Assembly: GCF_000006405.1 (NCBI RefSeq)
Contig: NW_003213656.1
Span: 62,001 to 126,000 of the forward strand
Direction of reading: 5' to 3'
DNA from: Perkinsus marinus ATCC 50983
Lineage: Eukaryota > Perkinsozoa > Perkinsida > Perkinsidae
DNA: 64,000 nt
The position numbers were made by a program, and so were the translations under genes. Below the pieces are notes generated by a model, which did no database searches, was not told where the DNA came from, and worked only from the letters and a program-made list of their open reading frames with translations. This document shows, one piece after another, positions 22,239 to 33,257 of the stretch. Numbering within the stretch: position 1 is the stretch's first letter; every line of letters starts with the position of its first letter.

Positions 22239-22789
22239 TCAACTTGTATACCTTCGAAAACACTCTCCGGATCTACTCCCGAACCCGACTAGAATACGAT
22301 ACCCACTTCCGTTATAGCCGATAGAGCCCCTAAGCGTTGGATCTAAATCAGTTGTGACTTTGTTGGTAATACGCTCAACTCGGTATTCTAGCGTTTTCCG
22401 TATTTTCTCGCGATACTGCACTAAACTTATGGGACTCACCATCTGGCTTGAGACACTTCCAAGTCTCTTCTCCCTGATCCTGCCCGATGTCCTCATCACG
22501 ACGAAGAGAAAAAGGTAGATCAGACTCTGCTAGTGCGGAGAAGTCGAGCTGCCGTACAGAAGCGCTGACGTTTCGGTCTAACAACAACAGCATCATCCTC
22601 GGTGGATTACTCTGCAGCCCTACACAGCTTTCCCATTGCAGTCTTAGCAACGCCATACTGAGCTGCTATCGAGTCCACTACTGTCTCACTCAAGGACTGG
22701 CTCGACGGTTCCTCATCCACGGCGCGTGCCTCGAAGGGGTGCAGCGGCGATGAAGCATGTGAGTGTGATACAGATCGAGTTTCTCGCAT
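22239..22789 (-). CDS. Hypothetical small protein
   Basis: No family recognised. It starts at ATG 22789 (MRETRSVSHSHASSPLHPFE), followed by a helical stretch SETVVDSIAAQYGVAKTAMG. A 46-nt intron (gtagggc...tgttag) joins to RNVSASVRQLDFSALAESDL then DEDIGQDQGEETWKCLKPDG. A probable last exon reads YREKIRKTLEYRVERITNK and ends at 22239. It is charged, with no membrane segment, and sits just downstream of the ZIP transporter on the same strand. Confidence 0.45.
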
Positions 22790-22939
22790 CGAGACGGACA
22801 AGTCTGAAAGAGCAATACCACACCCGACACAAACTCAACCTATTTCAATGAAGGAGTCAGATTAAATGGTGAAACAGTGAGAAAATGGCGCTGGGTAGTA
22901 TCACAGGCTCAGTAGCCGTAGTAGTAGTAGAGTAACCTC

Positions 22940-24697
22940 TCATATCCACACAGCTAGAGTAGCCATTGCTCCGAATCCAACGAGAATTGCGGTAAGCTTG
23001 CTAAACCGGCCCTCGGCAGAGGCGAAGACCTGGGGTATTATCTCCATTGAGCTCACCTGTATCGAAACTATGATTATGATTCGCAGTATGCAACAACACA
23101 CCTGTAGGAAGGTTCCTGATGCTAGGGCCTTACATGTGGCCGTGAAGACAGCCGCTGCGTGCACGCTCTTCCCAGAGGAGATTCCAATATTGCCAAGTAG
23201 AGCACCGACGGGAGTACCTGATGATCGAGGCAATGCTAGAAATAGAAACAAGCCCTGACTCACCAGCGGCGAATATAAGACTGTATACAAAAAATCGCCT
23301 GCCCGACACGGTAGACTCAACCAGGCTACATCCTAATGCAAACGCCGCTAGTGCCTAAAGCAGAGATACAAAAGCATAAAGGGCCGAAGTCCTACCTTAT
23401 GGGCTAGAATCGCTGTGAGGACAGGTATGACCTCCCAGGAATGTGTAGCCGATCCGACACCCAAACCTTCCATCACTGAATGGAAGCTGAAGAGGAGAGG
23501 AGTAGCGAGTAGAGCAATTTCGCTGACATTTGGATTCACCGAATGGTCACCTCAATGCAATGAAAAGCGTCATTGCGCCGATCTCCGCACAGGGCCCTGC
23601 TTTCAGCGGGGCATGCTTCAGCTCCACATGATGATGGTGATGATGCTGCTGTTGGAGGAGGAGGAGAGGTTCTGAAACATACTCGTCGGTCCCATGCCAG
23701 AAGGGCAGCTCCTCAAGCTCCTCGAATTGGCGGACGCAAACTACCCAAGCGGATCAGTAGACATAACAATTACGCTCAGGATCGGCTTCGTCGATACTGT
23801 GGATACTGTGAGTATGGTGATGATGATGATGATGGACATGATCATGCTCATGTACTGGACAACATTCGTTGTGATACCGTGGCAAGAGAGGATCTATAAG
23901 GCCGTCCTTCTCCTGTGCATTCCGATTCTCGATTGCCTACCACCAACACACGATACACTCGCGATCGCGAAAATAATCAACTACCTCACAACAGCTATCG
24001 GGATCTGCCTCCTCGCAGCAACCATGAGGACCGACAAGCTCCTTCCTAAGACCCGGAAACGACATATCGTCGGTTATCGAGCAGAATCATCCGTTCACCT
24101 AGGCAGTATAGGGAACTGAGTTCTATACGTGACGCACGCGGCTTCCGAGTGGGGGACTGCTGTACTCGCGGGTAACAGAGCCGAAACCATCTCCTCGATG
24201 GAAAGCAATAACAGGAATGCCACGGCGGCCCATGTACACGCAATGAGAGCACCTACCATATACAGTGAAACCGACTGAGGAACAACTTGGGTAGACTCAC
24301 CAAACTGGGGGTTATGATCTACGTAGATCCCGATGAGGTCCCCGACAGCATCAGGAAGCATGTGACAGAGTCCAGCGGCGAACAAGACCCCAGCAGTGAA
24401 TGCTTGGGAGACCGAAAACAGCAGTGGCCTTTTGATCTTTCCAACCTGAATGGGCATAGGTACTTCGGGTAGAAGTGTACAGAAACCAACACGATTTTCC
24501 TCAACTTTCCTCCCAGAATTTCCACAAATGTCACCTACACATGTACTTGAACATGTGCATATTTTCTCACGCCGCCATGCATGAGCACTAACACCCCCCC
24601 ATGCCCCGTATAGTACCTCCTTCGCTGCCCACAAGCCCAACAAGGCGACTAATGCAGCTGCTACTATTGCTAGTAGCTTCACGGAGTGGAGAGACAT
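22940..24697 (-). CDS. ZIP (SLC39) family zinc/iron transporter
   Basis: A membrane transporter moving Zn or other divalent metals into the cytosol. It starts at ATG 24697 with a signal-anchor-like MSLHSVKLLAIVAAALVALL. TM2-3 follow in LLFSVSQAFTAGVLFAAGLC then HMLPDAVGDL, and in VSLYMVGALIACTWAAVAF. The cytosolic loop is His-rich in two places: HEHDHVHHHHHHH near 23820-23860 and a HHHHHH run near 23630. TM4 carries the ZIP signature LFSFHSVMEGLGVGSATHSW, and TM5 reads AILAHK then VLAAFALGCSLVE. The last exon ends AILVGFGAMATLAVWI with TGA at 22940. Several introns are present. The single His/Lys (AHK) motif in TM5 suggests the plant/fungal ZIP subfamily rather than LIV-1. Confidence 0.9.
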
Positions 24698-24909
24698 GAT
24701 ATCAATGCAGACCACTGTCGATCAAGAGGAAGAAGGTTACCAACACAAACACAAGCAAACTCGAGACGGCGAGGAAACCCATTTCAATGCTAGAGAGATA
24801 TCAATACGATTTAGTAACGTACATAGAAGCAGATGAATACAAGGTTGTGAGGTGCTGAGGTAAATAGCAATGAAGCTAGGGGTGTTTTACCACATAGGCA
24901 AGCATTGTA

Positions 24910-26231
24910 TTAGTGAGCCTTTTGTGCTAGGTAGCCCTTGTTGCGGAGCTCCTTGATAACCTTGGGTACGGCATCAGTGAGGGCACCTCCTAGAACGAAG
25001 CATCCACCAACAATGACGTACCACGTCAATGGGTGGCTGAGGAACAGGGCCTGAGTAGTAGCAAAATTCGCGTATGAAACTGGAATCACTGAAAGAGCGA
25101 AGTACTTAACGTCGTATAGTAATAACGATTTTCCACAGAGATGTATATACTACCTGATAAATGAATGCGAAAATGAGGTCCGACTGCCTGACAAGTGAAC
25201 TGGTCACTGCCGACTGACACAGTTGCATGCCGTAGTTGAATGTCGCCTGGCCAACAAGGGCGCAACAACCGACCGAGATAATCACTATGTAGGGCACGAT
25301 GCCTCGAGGCCACCTCAGAGGCGCTAGCTGTGCCACTAGAGGGATAGTCGCTACGCAGGTGCCGATGATAGCAAAGGCAAAGACAAGCTGAGACCAGTGT
25401 GCCTGAGGAGCATACTCGGTGAACCAACGCTCTATCAAGATCGCACCAGTATTACCCTGCGGCCGATATTACTGACTGTGATGAAAACCATAGCAGAGCA
25501 GAAGCTACCGCAAAGGCATACTATAATGGCTAGCCATCTAGGCAACTGAGCATCGACATTACCCATGGCCTCATACCCGGCTATTGAAGAGCCGAATAGC
25601 CACGCTGGATGTGCGATGCAGAAGACCTATCAGTAACAAGAAGGATGGAATCAAGCACAGCCCAAGCCGCCAACTCTGTGAGTTATTACACCACAGACTG
25701 CAAACAGGACCGCCAAGACCTGCCTGGGAGCTATTTTCTCGTGGATAAGAATAGGAGCTAACGTAAGGGTGAACATAGGCTGAGTGAAGAATAGACTAGA
25801 TGCATCTGCCAGAGGGAGCTGAGACAAGGAGTAGTATCTAACAAAGAACGACCAGCGTCCACCAAAGTCATCGAGGGAAGCCCCTACAGAATCCAGTTCC
25901 CTGCGGCACCGAAAAGGCCTCTGAGCATGACCCACCAGAAGAGATGATGAGGCGCACTGAGGCTAGGCAAGACAGGTACCTTAGCCGCCCTGCAAGCGGC
26001 CCATGCGAATATAAGCTGCATTATACATCGAATAAACATGGTCTCCGAAGAGGCAAACCAGCGACTAGCGATAGAGGCCAGAAAGCTCATCGTGGAGAAG
26101 GCAAAGGCCGAAATAAACACAAACACGACGCCCAGGCCCATGCGGACTTCACCACGTGAGTTAGCTCGAGGGCGAACCGAGGTAGGCGCAAGTAGAGGCG
26201 ATGTTGACTCCGTTGAGAAATCGGTCTTCAT
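24910..26231 (-). CDS. EamA/DMT-superfamily transporter, SLC35G-like (copy A)
   Basis: A ten-span drug/metabolite-type transporter; the substrate is unknown. It starts at ATG 26231 (MKTDFSTESTSPLLAP), then TM1 GVVFVFISAFAFSTMSFLA and SSETMFIRCIMQLIFAW. A 50-nt intron falls after NWI, then YYSLSQLPLADASSLFFTQP and IAPRQVLAVLFAVCG, an intron, VFCIAHPAWLFG, PRWLAIIVCLCGSFCSAMVF, QLVFAFAIIGTCVATIPLVA, CCALVGQATFNYGMQLCQSA, and a last exon with LFLSHPLTWYVIVGGCFVLG and TAA at 24910-24912. Two EamA halves are recognisable. The adjacent gene is a close paralogue with introns in the same places. Confidence 0.85.
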
Positions 26232-26487
26232 AGTAACGTAAGAACACTAACTATACGATCGACTCTCCATTGTAGCATACCTCTATACATATTTCACAAT
26301 CTCCCACGTATTTGCTCATTCAACACGACAAGAAGATTGAAATATGATATTACACAAGTAATAGGGCACTGCCACTGCTACATTGAGATGTAAAATCGGA
26401 CGAATCTCTATCAACGTCCTTCCCACGTTGAATCGCCGATTATGAACAGATACCACAAAAGCTCCTCAAAAACCATTTTGGAAGTCA

Positions 26488-27758
26488 TTACACATTTTCG
26501 ACTTTGCGGCTTGATCTTACTACGCCGATATATCCCCTAGACTTGAGCTCAGTGACCAGTTTCGGGAGAGCGTCCACCAATGCTCCGCAAAGGACAAAAA
26601 AACCACCCGTTAGAGAATACCACGTTAAAGGGTGGTTGAGAAAAAGAGCCTGAGAAACCCCAATCCTCGAAGCTCGGTGATCCACATCTAATCCCACCTG
26701 ATAAACGAAGGCAAAGATCAGGTCTACTTGCCTGACCAGGGAGCTGGTGACCGCTGACTGGCACAACTGGATGCCATGATTGAATGTAGACTGGCCTAGC
26801 AGGGCACAGCAGCCAAGCGAGAATAACATGACATAGGGCCAAGGGGTAGATGGCATTCTTAAAGGAGACCATTGAAAACATAGGGGTATTATAGCGACTG
26901 CTGTACCGAAGGCAGCAAACGAGAACACAAGCTGTGCCCAGTGTGCCTGAGGATGTATCAATGAGGCACAATCGATTAATTCCCATAGAGCTCCCTCATC
27001 CCCGTATTACTCTTTTGCCAATATGAGTGACTGTTATGAATACGAGGGAGGCCACGAAACTCCCACTGAGGCATACTATGACAGCCAGCCATCTGGGTAT
27101 CTGTGGATCTATATTATGCATCACTGCAGTAGTAGAAGCTGATGCCGCGCCGAAGAGCCATGCTGGACGAGCAATACAGAAAACCTGAAGACTGGTGTGA
27201 ACAGGGAGAGCACCAGTGATACCGCCTACCCCACAGACTGCCATCAGCACAGCCAAAACCTGCCTAGGAGCAATACTCTCATTAATCACCAATGGAGCTA
27301 GAATTAAAGTAAACATGGGCTGTGTGAAGAACAGACTAGAGGAGTCCGCCAGAGGCAGCTGAGAAAGGGAATAGTACCTACAATTTTGATGCCAACATAC
27401 CACATGCAATGCACACTGCTTACAGTATCCAGTTGCTTAGTGCTCCGAATACGCCCCTGATGATGACCCAGCCCTGTAGGTTGTCCGCCTCCATGCGGCT
27501 CGGCAATGGGGGCACTCCTGCTCTCAAGCATACCATATATGAGAATATCAATTGCATAAGGCAGCGAGTAAACATGATCTCCGAAGATGAGAACCACCGG
27601 CTCACCATGGAGGCTAGACAACTCATCGTAGAGAAGCCCAGTGCCGATATGAGAAGCAGAAGGATGCCCTCGCCCAGCTGCGCCTTCCCTCGACTATTTG
27701 ATGTCCCTCCCAGAAGGGGTTCCGTCACTGCCGGGACAGCCGCTGTGTTACCTTGCAT
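26488..27758 (-). CDS. EamA/DMT-superfamily transporter, SLC35G-like (copy B)
   Basis: The upstream member of the tandem pair. It starts at ATG 27758 (MQGNTAAVPAVTEPLLGGTS), then EGILLLLISALGFSTMSCLA, SSSEIMFTRCLMQLIFSY, a 46-nt intron at the same NWI position as copy A, YYSLSQLPLADSSSLFFTQP, IAPRQVLAVLMAVCG, a 45-nt intron, VFCIARPAWLFG, and CCALLGQSTFNHGIQLCQSA. It ends ELKSRGYIGVVRSSRKVENV at 26488. The N-terminal dileucine-like EPLLGG resembles an endosomal sorting signal, also seen as SPLLAP in copy A. The two spans are separated by only about 250 bp. Confidence 0.85.
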
Positions 27759-28596
27759 AGTGGATGAAAATGAATTGAGAAAATCTGCGTAAATTATTCC
27801 GGCATTACTACACTTACGGATTATGTAACACAATAAGCACTCTCGAGGTAATAACGACTATACGCTTCTACAACTCCAGTGTAGACAAGGAGGCCATACG
27901 AGTGCTAGAACATGCCAACATTGTTAAAGAACAGTAAGAAGGACAATACGACGGCCAGAAGCACGGAGAAACAACACGACACTTCATAAAAACTCTAACG
28001 GGAGGAAGGCCCCACACGTTACCCATGTAGGGCCTCGTTCATGCCTACACTGGTGTCTACCTTCTTGGGCATAAAGAGGGCAATACGACAGAGGACCAGA
28101 GAAGCATAAACACCTGCTTACATCACCGAATCCATTTTTAGTCTGATCGTCACCTGCGGATAAAACCCAAGGGCGGACTACACGACTCCGACCCGGCACT
28201 TCTTATTGAAAAAATTATTCCAATAGAAAACAGTTATCACCCCAGCAGACCCTTACCAACTCTACACAGGTGTAGCGAGATGAGGTGACTATTGAAAGTA
28301 ATGAAACAGGTTGTCACAAAGGTGTGGTATGACTCATACCACATAGGTCATCACAATTGGTAACAACTATTCAACTTATTTATACACTGATAAAACGGGA
28401 ACATGAATGTAGACGAGCTATCTTCCACATCCCACCAACGTAAACATCATCAACAACACACTAATGGTCAACTACAATTACAACTACAGGCCTACTAATA
28501 CATCCAGTTGTGAACAAAGCCAGTGGAATGACGCTTCTAGTAAATCAAGTTTATTTGTATCAAGGCGTAAAATCACGATTCCAACTATACAGATGT
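27759..28596. other. AT-richer intergenic region with a decayed NhaA exon fragment
   Basis: About 840 bp. Apart from the NhaA-like fragment near 28048-28120 there is no supported gene. The part 28200-28590 is AT-rich and contains the likely 3' untranslated region of the NhaA gene. Confidence 0.5.
28020..28120 (-). pseudogene. Partial duplicate of an NhaA exon
   Basis: The minus strand reads GVYASLVLCRIALFMPKKVD then TSV, matching the intact neighbour's [23 protein letters not shown] at 29160-29230. Nucleotides 28048-28116 align with 29160-29230. The frame then ends (TAA near 28022) and nothing else of the transporter is present, so it is a fragment. Confidence 0.65.
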
Positions 28597-30558
28597 TTAT
28601 CCACTGGTGGTTGTTTCCCCAGCGGGTACCTTAACTATTCGGAAGAGTTTGCCTGCCACTATCGCTATTGGAGCAGATAGAGCGGACAAAAGAGCACCCA
28701 ACTTTGCTTGGGCAAGCAGGTCCGGCTGGGTATAGGCCGATTGAGCCACGAAGAGAGCAACGGTTAAGCCGACGCCAGATATTATACCAACAACAAAGAG
28801 GTGTTTCACAGTCATACCATCTGGTAGACCCAATTTGAACACAGTGCTGACGACCCAGCCGAAGGTAAATATCCCTACAGTTTTACCAACAATTAGGGAG
28901 ACCGTGATAGCCAATGTTATTAGGCCGATCGAATCTCCACCAAATTTGACACCGGCGTTTGCCAAGGCGAAGAAAAAAAGACCGCAATGAACAAAAAAGG
29001 CACAATCGTGGTCAAACTTTTCCAGTGGACCCGCCACTACCCTACCTTTCTCAAGCGCCAGTGTAGACCCACAACTGCTCGATTCTGCCCTCGACCTATC
29101 ACCATCACTATTCTGTCTAGGCCGCCACTTCCGCCACAATTTGACGAAGCGATTCGGTTCACTGGTGTCTATCTCCTTGGGCATGAAGGGGACGATAAGA
29201 CAGAGGGCCAAAGAAGCATGAACGGAGGCTTTCAGTAAACCATACCATGCCAGAGGGCCACACAGGAACACGTACCATGCCCAATGCTTCACCTTTAATT
29301 CACGGAGGAAGAATGCCAGCACGCAGCCTGCCACACATAATAACAAGTAGACGTATTCAGCGTTATGGGGAGATGGATAGAAAAAGGCAATGATGAGGAC
29401 ACCTCCAACATCATCTGCAACGGCCAAAAGTAACAGGAAACGAATGGCAGAATGCCCTCCGCCAAAAACGAATGAAGCTACCAACCACGCGATGGAGATA
29501 TCAGTTGCTACAACGATACCCCAACCGTGGAGAATATCTGACAGGTCGTTTTCATAGCTGTCGAATCCACCCAGAGCTTCCATGACGAATATGAGGCACA
29601 CGAACACCACGATGGGACCGAGTATTCCACCCAGAGTACCTAGAATGAAATTTCACATAAAGCACGAACAAGTCATCTGGTTCACTCATCAATGGCACAA
29701 TAGCCTTCTTCATTGGAGACAATGAGCCTCCAGGCAATACTGCGACGACTATCTCCACCATAGCTATGCCGAAGAAGAAAGTCATGAACACGTCATTAAT
29801 AAGGAAGTGTAAAGTTACCTAACATGAGAAAAGGTCTAGAAGGCAAGAACAGGCAGCTTTCACTACATGATGGCCACCAATGGAGAATCCTAACTGCATG
29901 GTCCCCTCGCTGTCCGTGCCCCAGAGGTAATTATAGTTACTCTCATCAATATTAGCCCATAACAAACCCGCGAGAATACCCAACTGCAATGGTATAAAAT
30001 ACATTGTTGCAATACGTCGAATATACAAGTACCAATACCTCCATGTCATAATAAACCTAAATCCATTTCCAACCGACTACTGCCCATCACTTCATAACTC
30101 ACTTTCTTGGATTGTCCACACTGGCTAAGACCTCATCATGTCCTCGGAAAAGATGATCATGTGACTCCAACGCCAACTCTACTTGCAATCGAGTGGCTTC
30201 CATAGCCAACGCCCCATCCGTTGCAGCACGCTGTACGTTTTTCTAAAAAGTCACCAATCGTCTCATACACTGCTACATGCAGGACTCACTTCCTCGTAGA
30301 TATCTCGAGGAATCCTGGTGGGCGAGGCAGCCATGAACTCAGAGTCCGTACGAGGACGAACAAACCGGCTCTCTTGTGGAACTACTTCGGTAGTTTGACT
30401 CCTATTCACTGAAATCGCAGGAACCTGATCTAGTAATAACAACCCTCTTCTGAGCAGGTTTACACTACGTCTTGGAAGAAAGCTCGCCTCCTGTCTGAGC
30501 CTGCTTTGAAATCGGCATAGCTCAAAGTGAAGGAAGAGTTCTGATTCTGATTATCCAT
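28597..30558 (-). CDS. NhaA-type Na+/H+ antiporter
   Basis: A membrane antiporter exchanging Na+ (or Li+) for protons. It starts at ATG 30558 ([20 protein letters not shown]), and a 44-nt intron leads to [18 protein letters not shown] exons then read [20 protein letters not shown] and [20 protein letters not shown]. The long last exon has [20 protein letters not shown] and the ion-binding pair in [19 protein letters not shown] (equivalent to E. coli Asp163/164). The conserved [14 protein letters not shown] and [14 protein letters not shown] hold the lysine near the site, and [16 protein letters not shown] follows. A soluble loop of about 70 residues interrupts the middle. It ends TAG/TGA at 28597. 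NhaA is mainly bacterial; the introns show this is a settled nuclear gene. Confidence 0.9.
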
Positions 30559-31240
30559 TTAAAATGTACTAACGACAGAATAACGCTACTGTAATATGAC
30601 CACCTCCACTGCAGTAACTCCACAAAGTTCGTCTTGAGATATACAGCCAACACTCGAGATGACAACGCTAGTGAAGGGTGGTCCAAGCTTGATGGGCATC
30701 ACGCAATTGCATGGGTAGTTTAGGTGACAAAGAGACTACGTCGCATCACAATACAATGAAATAAGCGCTCGCCCAGTAATACGTCTACGTATGTGTGCCG
30801 CGGCGGCCATATGTAGATATCAGTGGTTCTAATAATCATACTTTATGAAAGAAATACTGCCACAACTTCAACCTAAATTGGGTTTTCAGCTCCAATTTTT
30901 TTTATTTTTCATTGCAAAAGGGGCAGTTACGCAGTTATCACTCGAATGAAATAACAGCCATGTGCGACCTGTTCCATTTAAAGCGATTTTTAGACGAGCG
31001 TAAAGGTACTACTGTCACAAAACAGCGAATCTCGGTGGGAGTTGGATTAAGATCGGTTGAGCTCCGGGTTGAACTCGTTCATTTCGTCGCCACTACGTTG
31101 AACGGTCAATCACCATCACTCTTCACACAGGAGCAACCAGTAACAAACGAAATGCTTCAAGTCGGCTCTAGTTTGGTCGTGCCTGTGAATCTATTCTCCA
31201 TACACTGGTTGTTGCTACACAACGCAACATTTTGTAATCA
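30559..31240. other. Intergenic, AT-rich
   Basis: About 680 bp between NhaA's start and the cyclin's stop. It contains T-rich runs near 30890-30910 and no coding segment I trust. A plus-strand open frame at 30912-31247 has no intron signals or recognisable motif and overlaps the cyclin 3' end, so I do not call it. Confidence 0.5.
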
Positions 31241-32760
31241 TCATTGACGCCTTTTATCACTATTTGAAAGACTTCTGCTCTGTTGTATCATACCAGAAAC
31301 GTTGTATACGGAACGCATTAGATCAGCTATGCACTCCATAACAGCCGTCTCGTCCACTGATGGATCCATGAACTCAATAACCTACGATAACACACGATAT
31401 ATGAGCTTAATTGCTGTTGACAAGAGCGTTTGAGCGTTTCAAACAGCTGTATGCATTCACCTTGGATTGCTCACTCCTCCACGGTGCCGATGTTGCCGAC
31501 CCCTCAAGCTTGGATCTCCCAACACTTTCATCGAAGTCACCGCCAGAGGATGTCGACACCACTTCAGACCAATTGATATGAAGTACTCGACAAGTGACGT
31601 ATCTGACGAACCAAGTGCAGCTATAGTTCGCTCACTTTCAGAGCCTCATAGAACAGAATGGAGGGAGGCTAAAGTGCCTCTTATGCGAACCTACATTGCG
31701 GCAATTGCCAGGACCTCGGGCCGATGCTTCAGACACAGTGGGGCGCGGAAACTGAGCGCAACATCGATATATGTAGCGACCTCCCATAAGCAAGTCGAGA
31801 ATCGCTGAGCATCTCAGCAAGGACCCACCAGTCATTGAGAGTCGCTCGAGCTACTCTGCCTATAATCGCTCTGTTAACGCCTGCTGGGAACAAGGACTCA
31901 GCCGGGTAGATATGTAGCTCTAGCAGTGATGCCATGATGTCATATCTATTCATGTACATTGCACAGGACAAAAACGACCATCTGGCCACTTACGGTAGTT
32001 CAGGTTGGAGATTGGACCCGATTACTCTGAGGAGCACGAGGCTTTCAATCAGAGACACTTTGTCCCTCAAAAACCGACGCTGCTCGTGTAATCGATCGGC
32101 ATGCACTGTCGTCTGGCCGGACATATGACAGATGGCGGTATCCAAAACCTGTAGAGATACCCTCAAAGCATAACCGTGGGGAGACCACCATCTACCGCTC
32201 GCATGACTTGCGTGAAGTTGGCAGTCGCTTGCTGGCCACTAGGTTGTCCCCCGCTGCGAGGAGCCGCCAGTGACCTAGGCAATCTGTCCTCACACACCTT
32301 ACACGCCAGCACGATGGACGCTATTGCTATCAGCTAAAACAGAAGGGAGTTGCCCAAAGAAGCATCGACTAAGCATAAGCATTACATATCGATCATCCGA
32401 AAGGTCCTTCATTCTCATCTTATCCAATACCGAATGCAAATAAAGCATTGCAGTGGCCGTAACCTGTCAAGACCGCCATCAGACTAGACAACCCATGAAC
32501 CGTGTCACCTCTTCAGGTAGATCCAAGGTGTAGCATATCTCGAACACAAACCGAGCCAAGTTGTATAGGCGTATGCTCTGTTGCCGCTGTCTGAAAAGAA
32601 TCCCTCAGCACGCCTTAGTCGGCCAAGCATCGGCTTCACTACTCTGCCGACTCCCAAGACCCCATAGTGTTCGTCTTAGTCGCCCCGTCAACACCTCGTG
32701 CTGCTGCCCCCGCATCTCCAGCGTCTCCTGTTCGAGTACCACCCGTAGCAGGTCCTCCAT
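31241..32760 (-). CDS. Cyclin, transcription/splicing type (L/K/T-like)
   Basis: Two cyclin boxes partnering a CDK. It starts at ATG 32760 (MEDLLRVVLEQETLEMRGQQ). Box 1 runs through SIRLYNLARFVFEICYTLDL, VTATAMLYLHSVLDKMRMKD, SDDRYVML and, over an intron, IAIASIVLACKVCEDRLPRS; ATAMLYLH and ACKVCED match the conserved helices of cyclins L, K and T. Box 2 includes LRDKVSLIESLVLLRVIGS, a 48-nt intron, YDIMASLLELHIYPAESLF, a 50-nt intron, and EVATYIDVALSFRAPLCLKH then RPEVLAIAAM. The last exon reads FMDPSVDETAVMECIADLMR and ends TGA at 31241-31243. At least six short introns. The exact class is not resolved. Confidence 0.8.
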
Positions 32761-32921
32761 CACATGACTCCTAATGTAAGATAGCTACTACCAGTATTGT
32801 CACGTTGAGGTGGCAATATGCACATGGTCAACCACATGCGTTGGTGACAATATGAATATTCTGAAGAAATTCCTGCAGGTTGCTGTATACTTTTAACCCA
32901 ATTCCTATATTAACTCCTATG

Positions 32922-32979
32922 ACTAGTGAGTCAACTCCTGAGCTCAGCTAAGGAAAGTGAACATATATTTCAACACTGG
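32922..32979 (+). repeat. Dispersed 58-bp repeat, copy B
   Basis: Second copy of the element at 20045-20102, again in the space just 5' of a minus-strand gene (cyclin) and downstream of another (PP2C). It is followed by a C-rich run at about 32994-33001. Confidence 0.6.
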
Positions 32980-33257
32980 TGGCAGCAGAGCGTCCCCCCC
33001 ACTACTTCAGGACTGGAGGCTCCACCTGCCTGATTCTTATAATGGGTCGCTGCTAGCATAGACGCAGCCATCTCGACACAATGCAAAGTAGGGCACTTCT
33101 GTACGTTTTTCCACCACTAAAACACAAGCCTGCCAGAGGCGATGCTATACGTTCAAAAAAGTTTAAGACATGTACTATTTGTTGGTGCATTTAGACTGAG
33201 ACTGAAACAAGACCTGCACTATCTCCCACGACCATATCCACCATCAGGAGTACAGCT

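Noticed and set aside
30912-31247. Plus-strand open frame of 111 codons
   Set aside because: No motif, no intron structure, overlaps the 3' end of the cyclin gene on the other strand.
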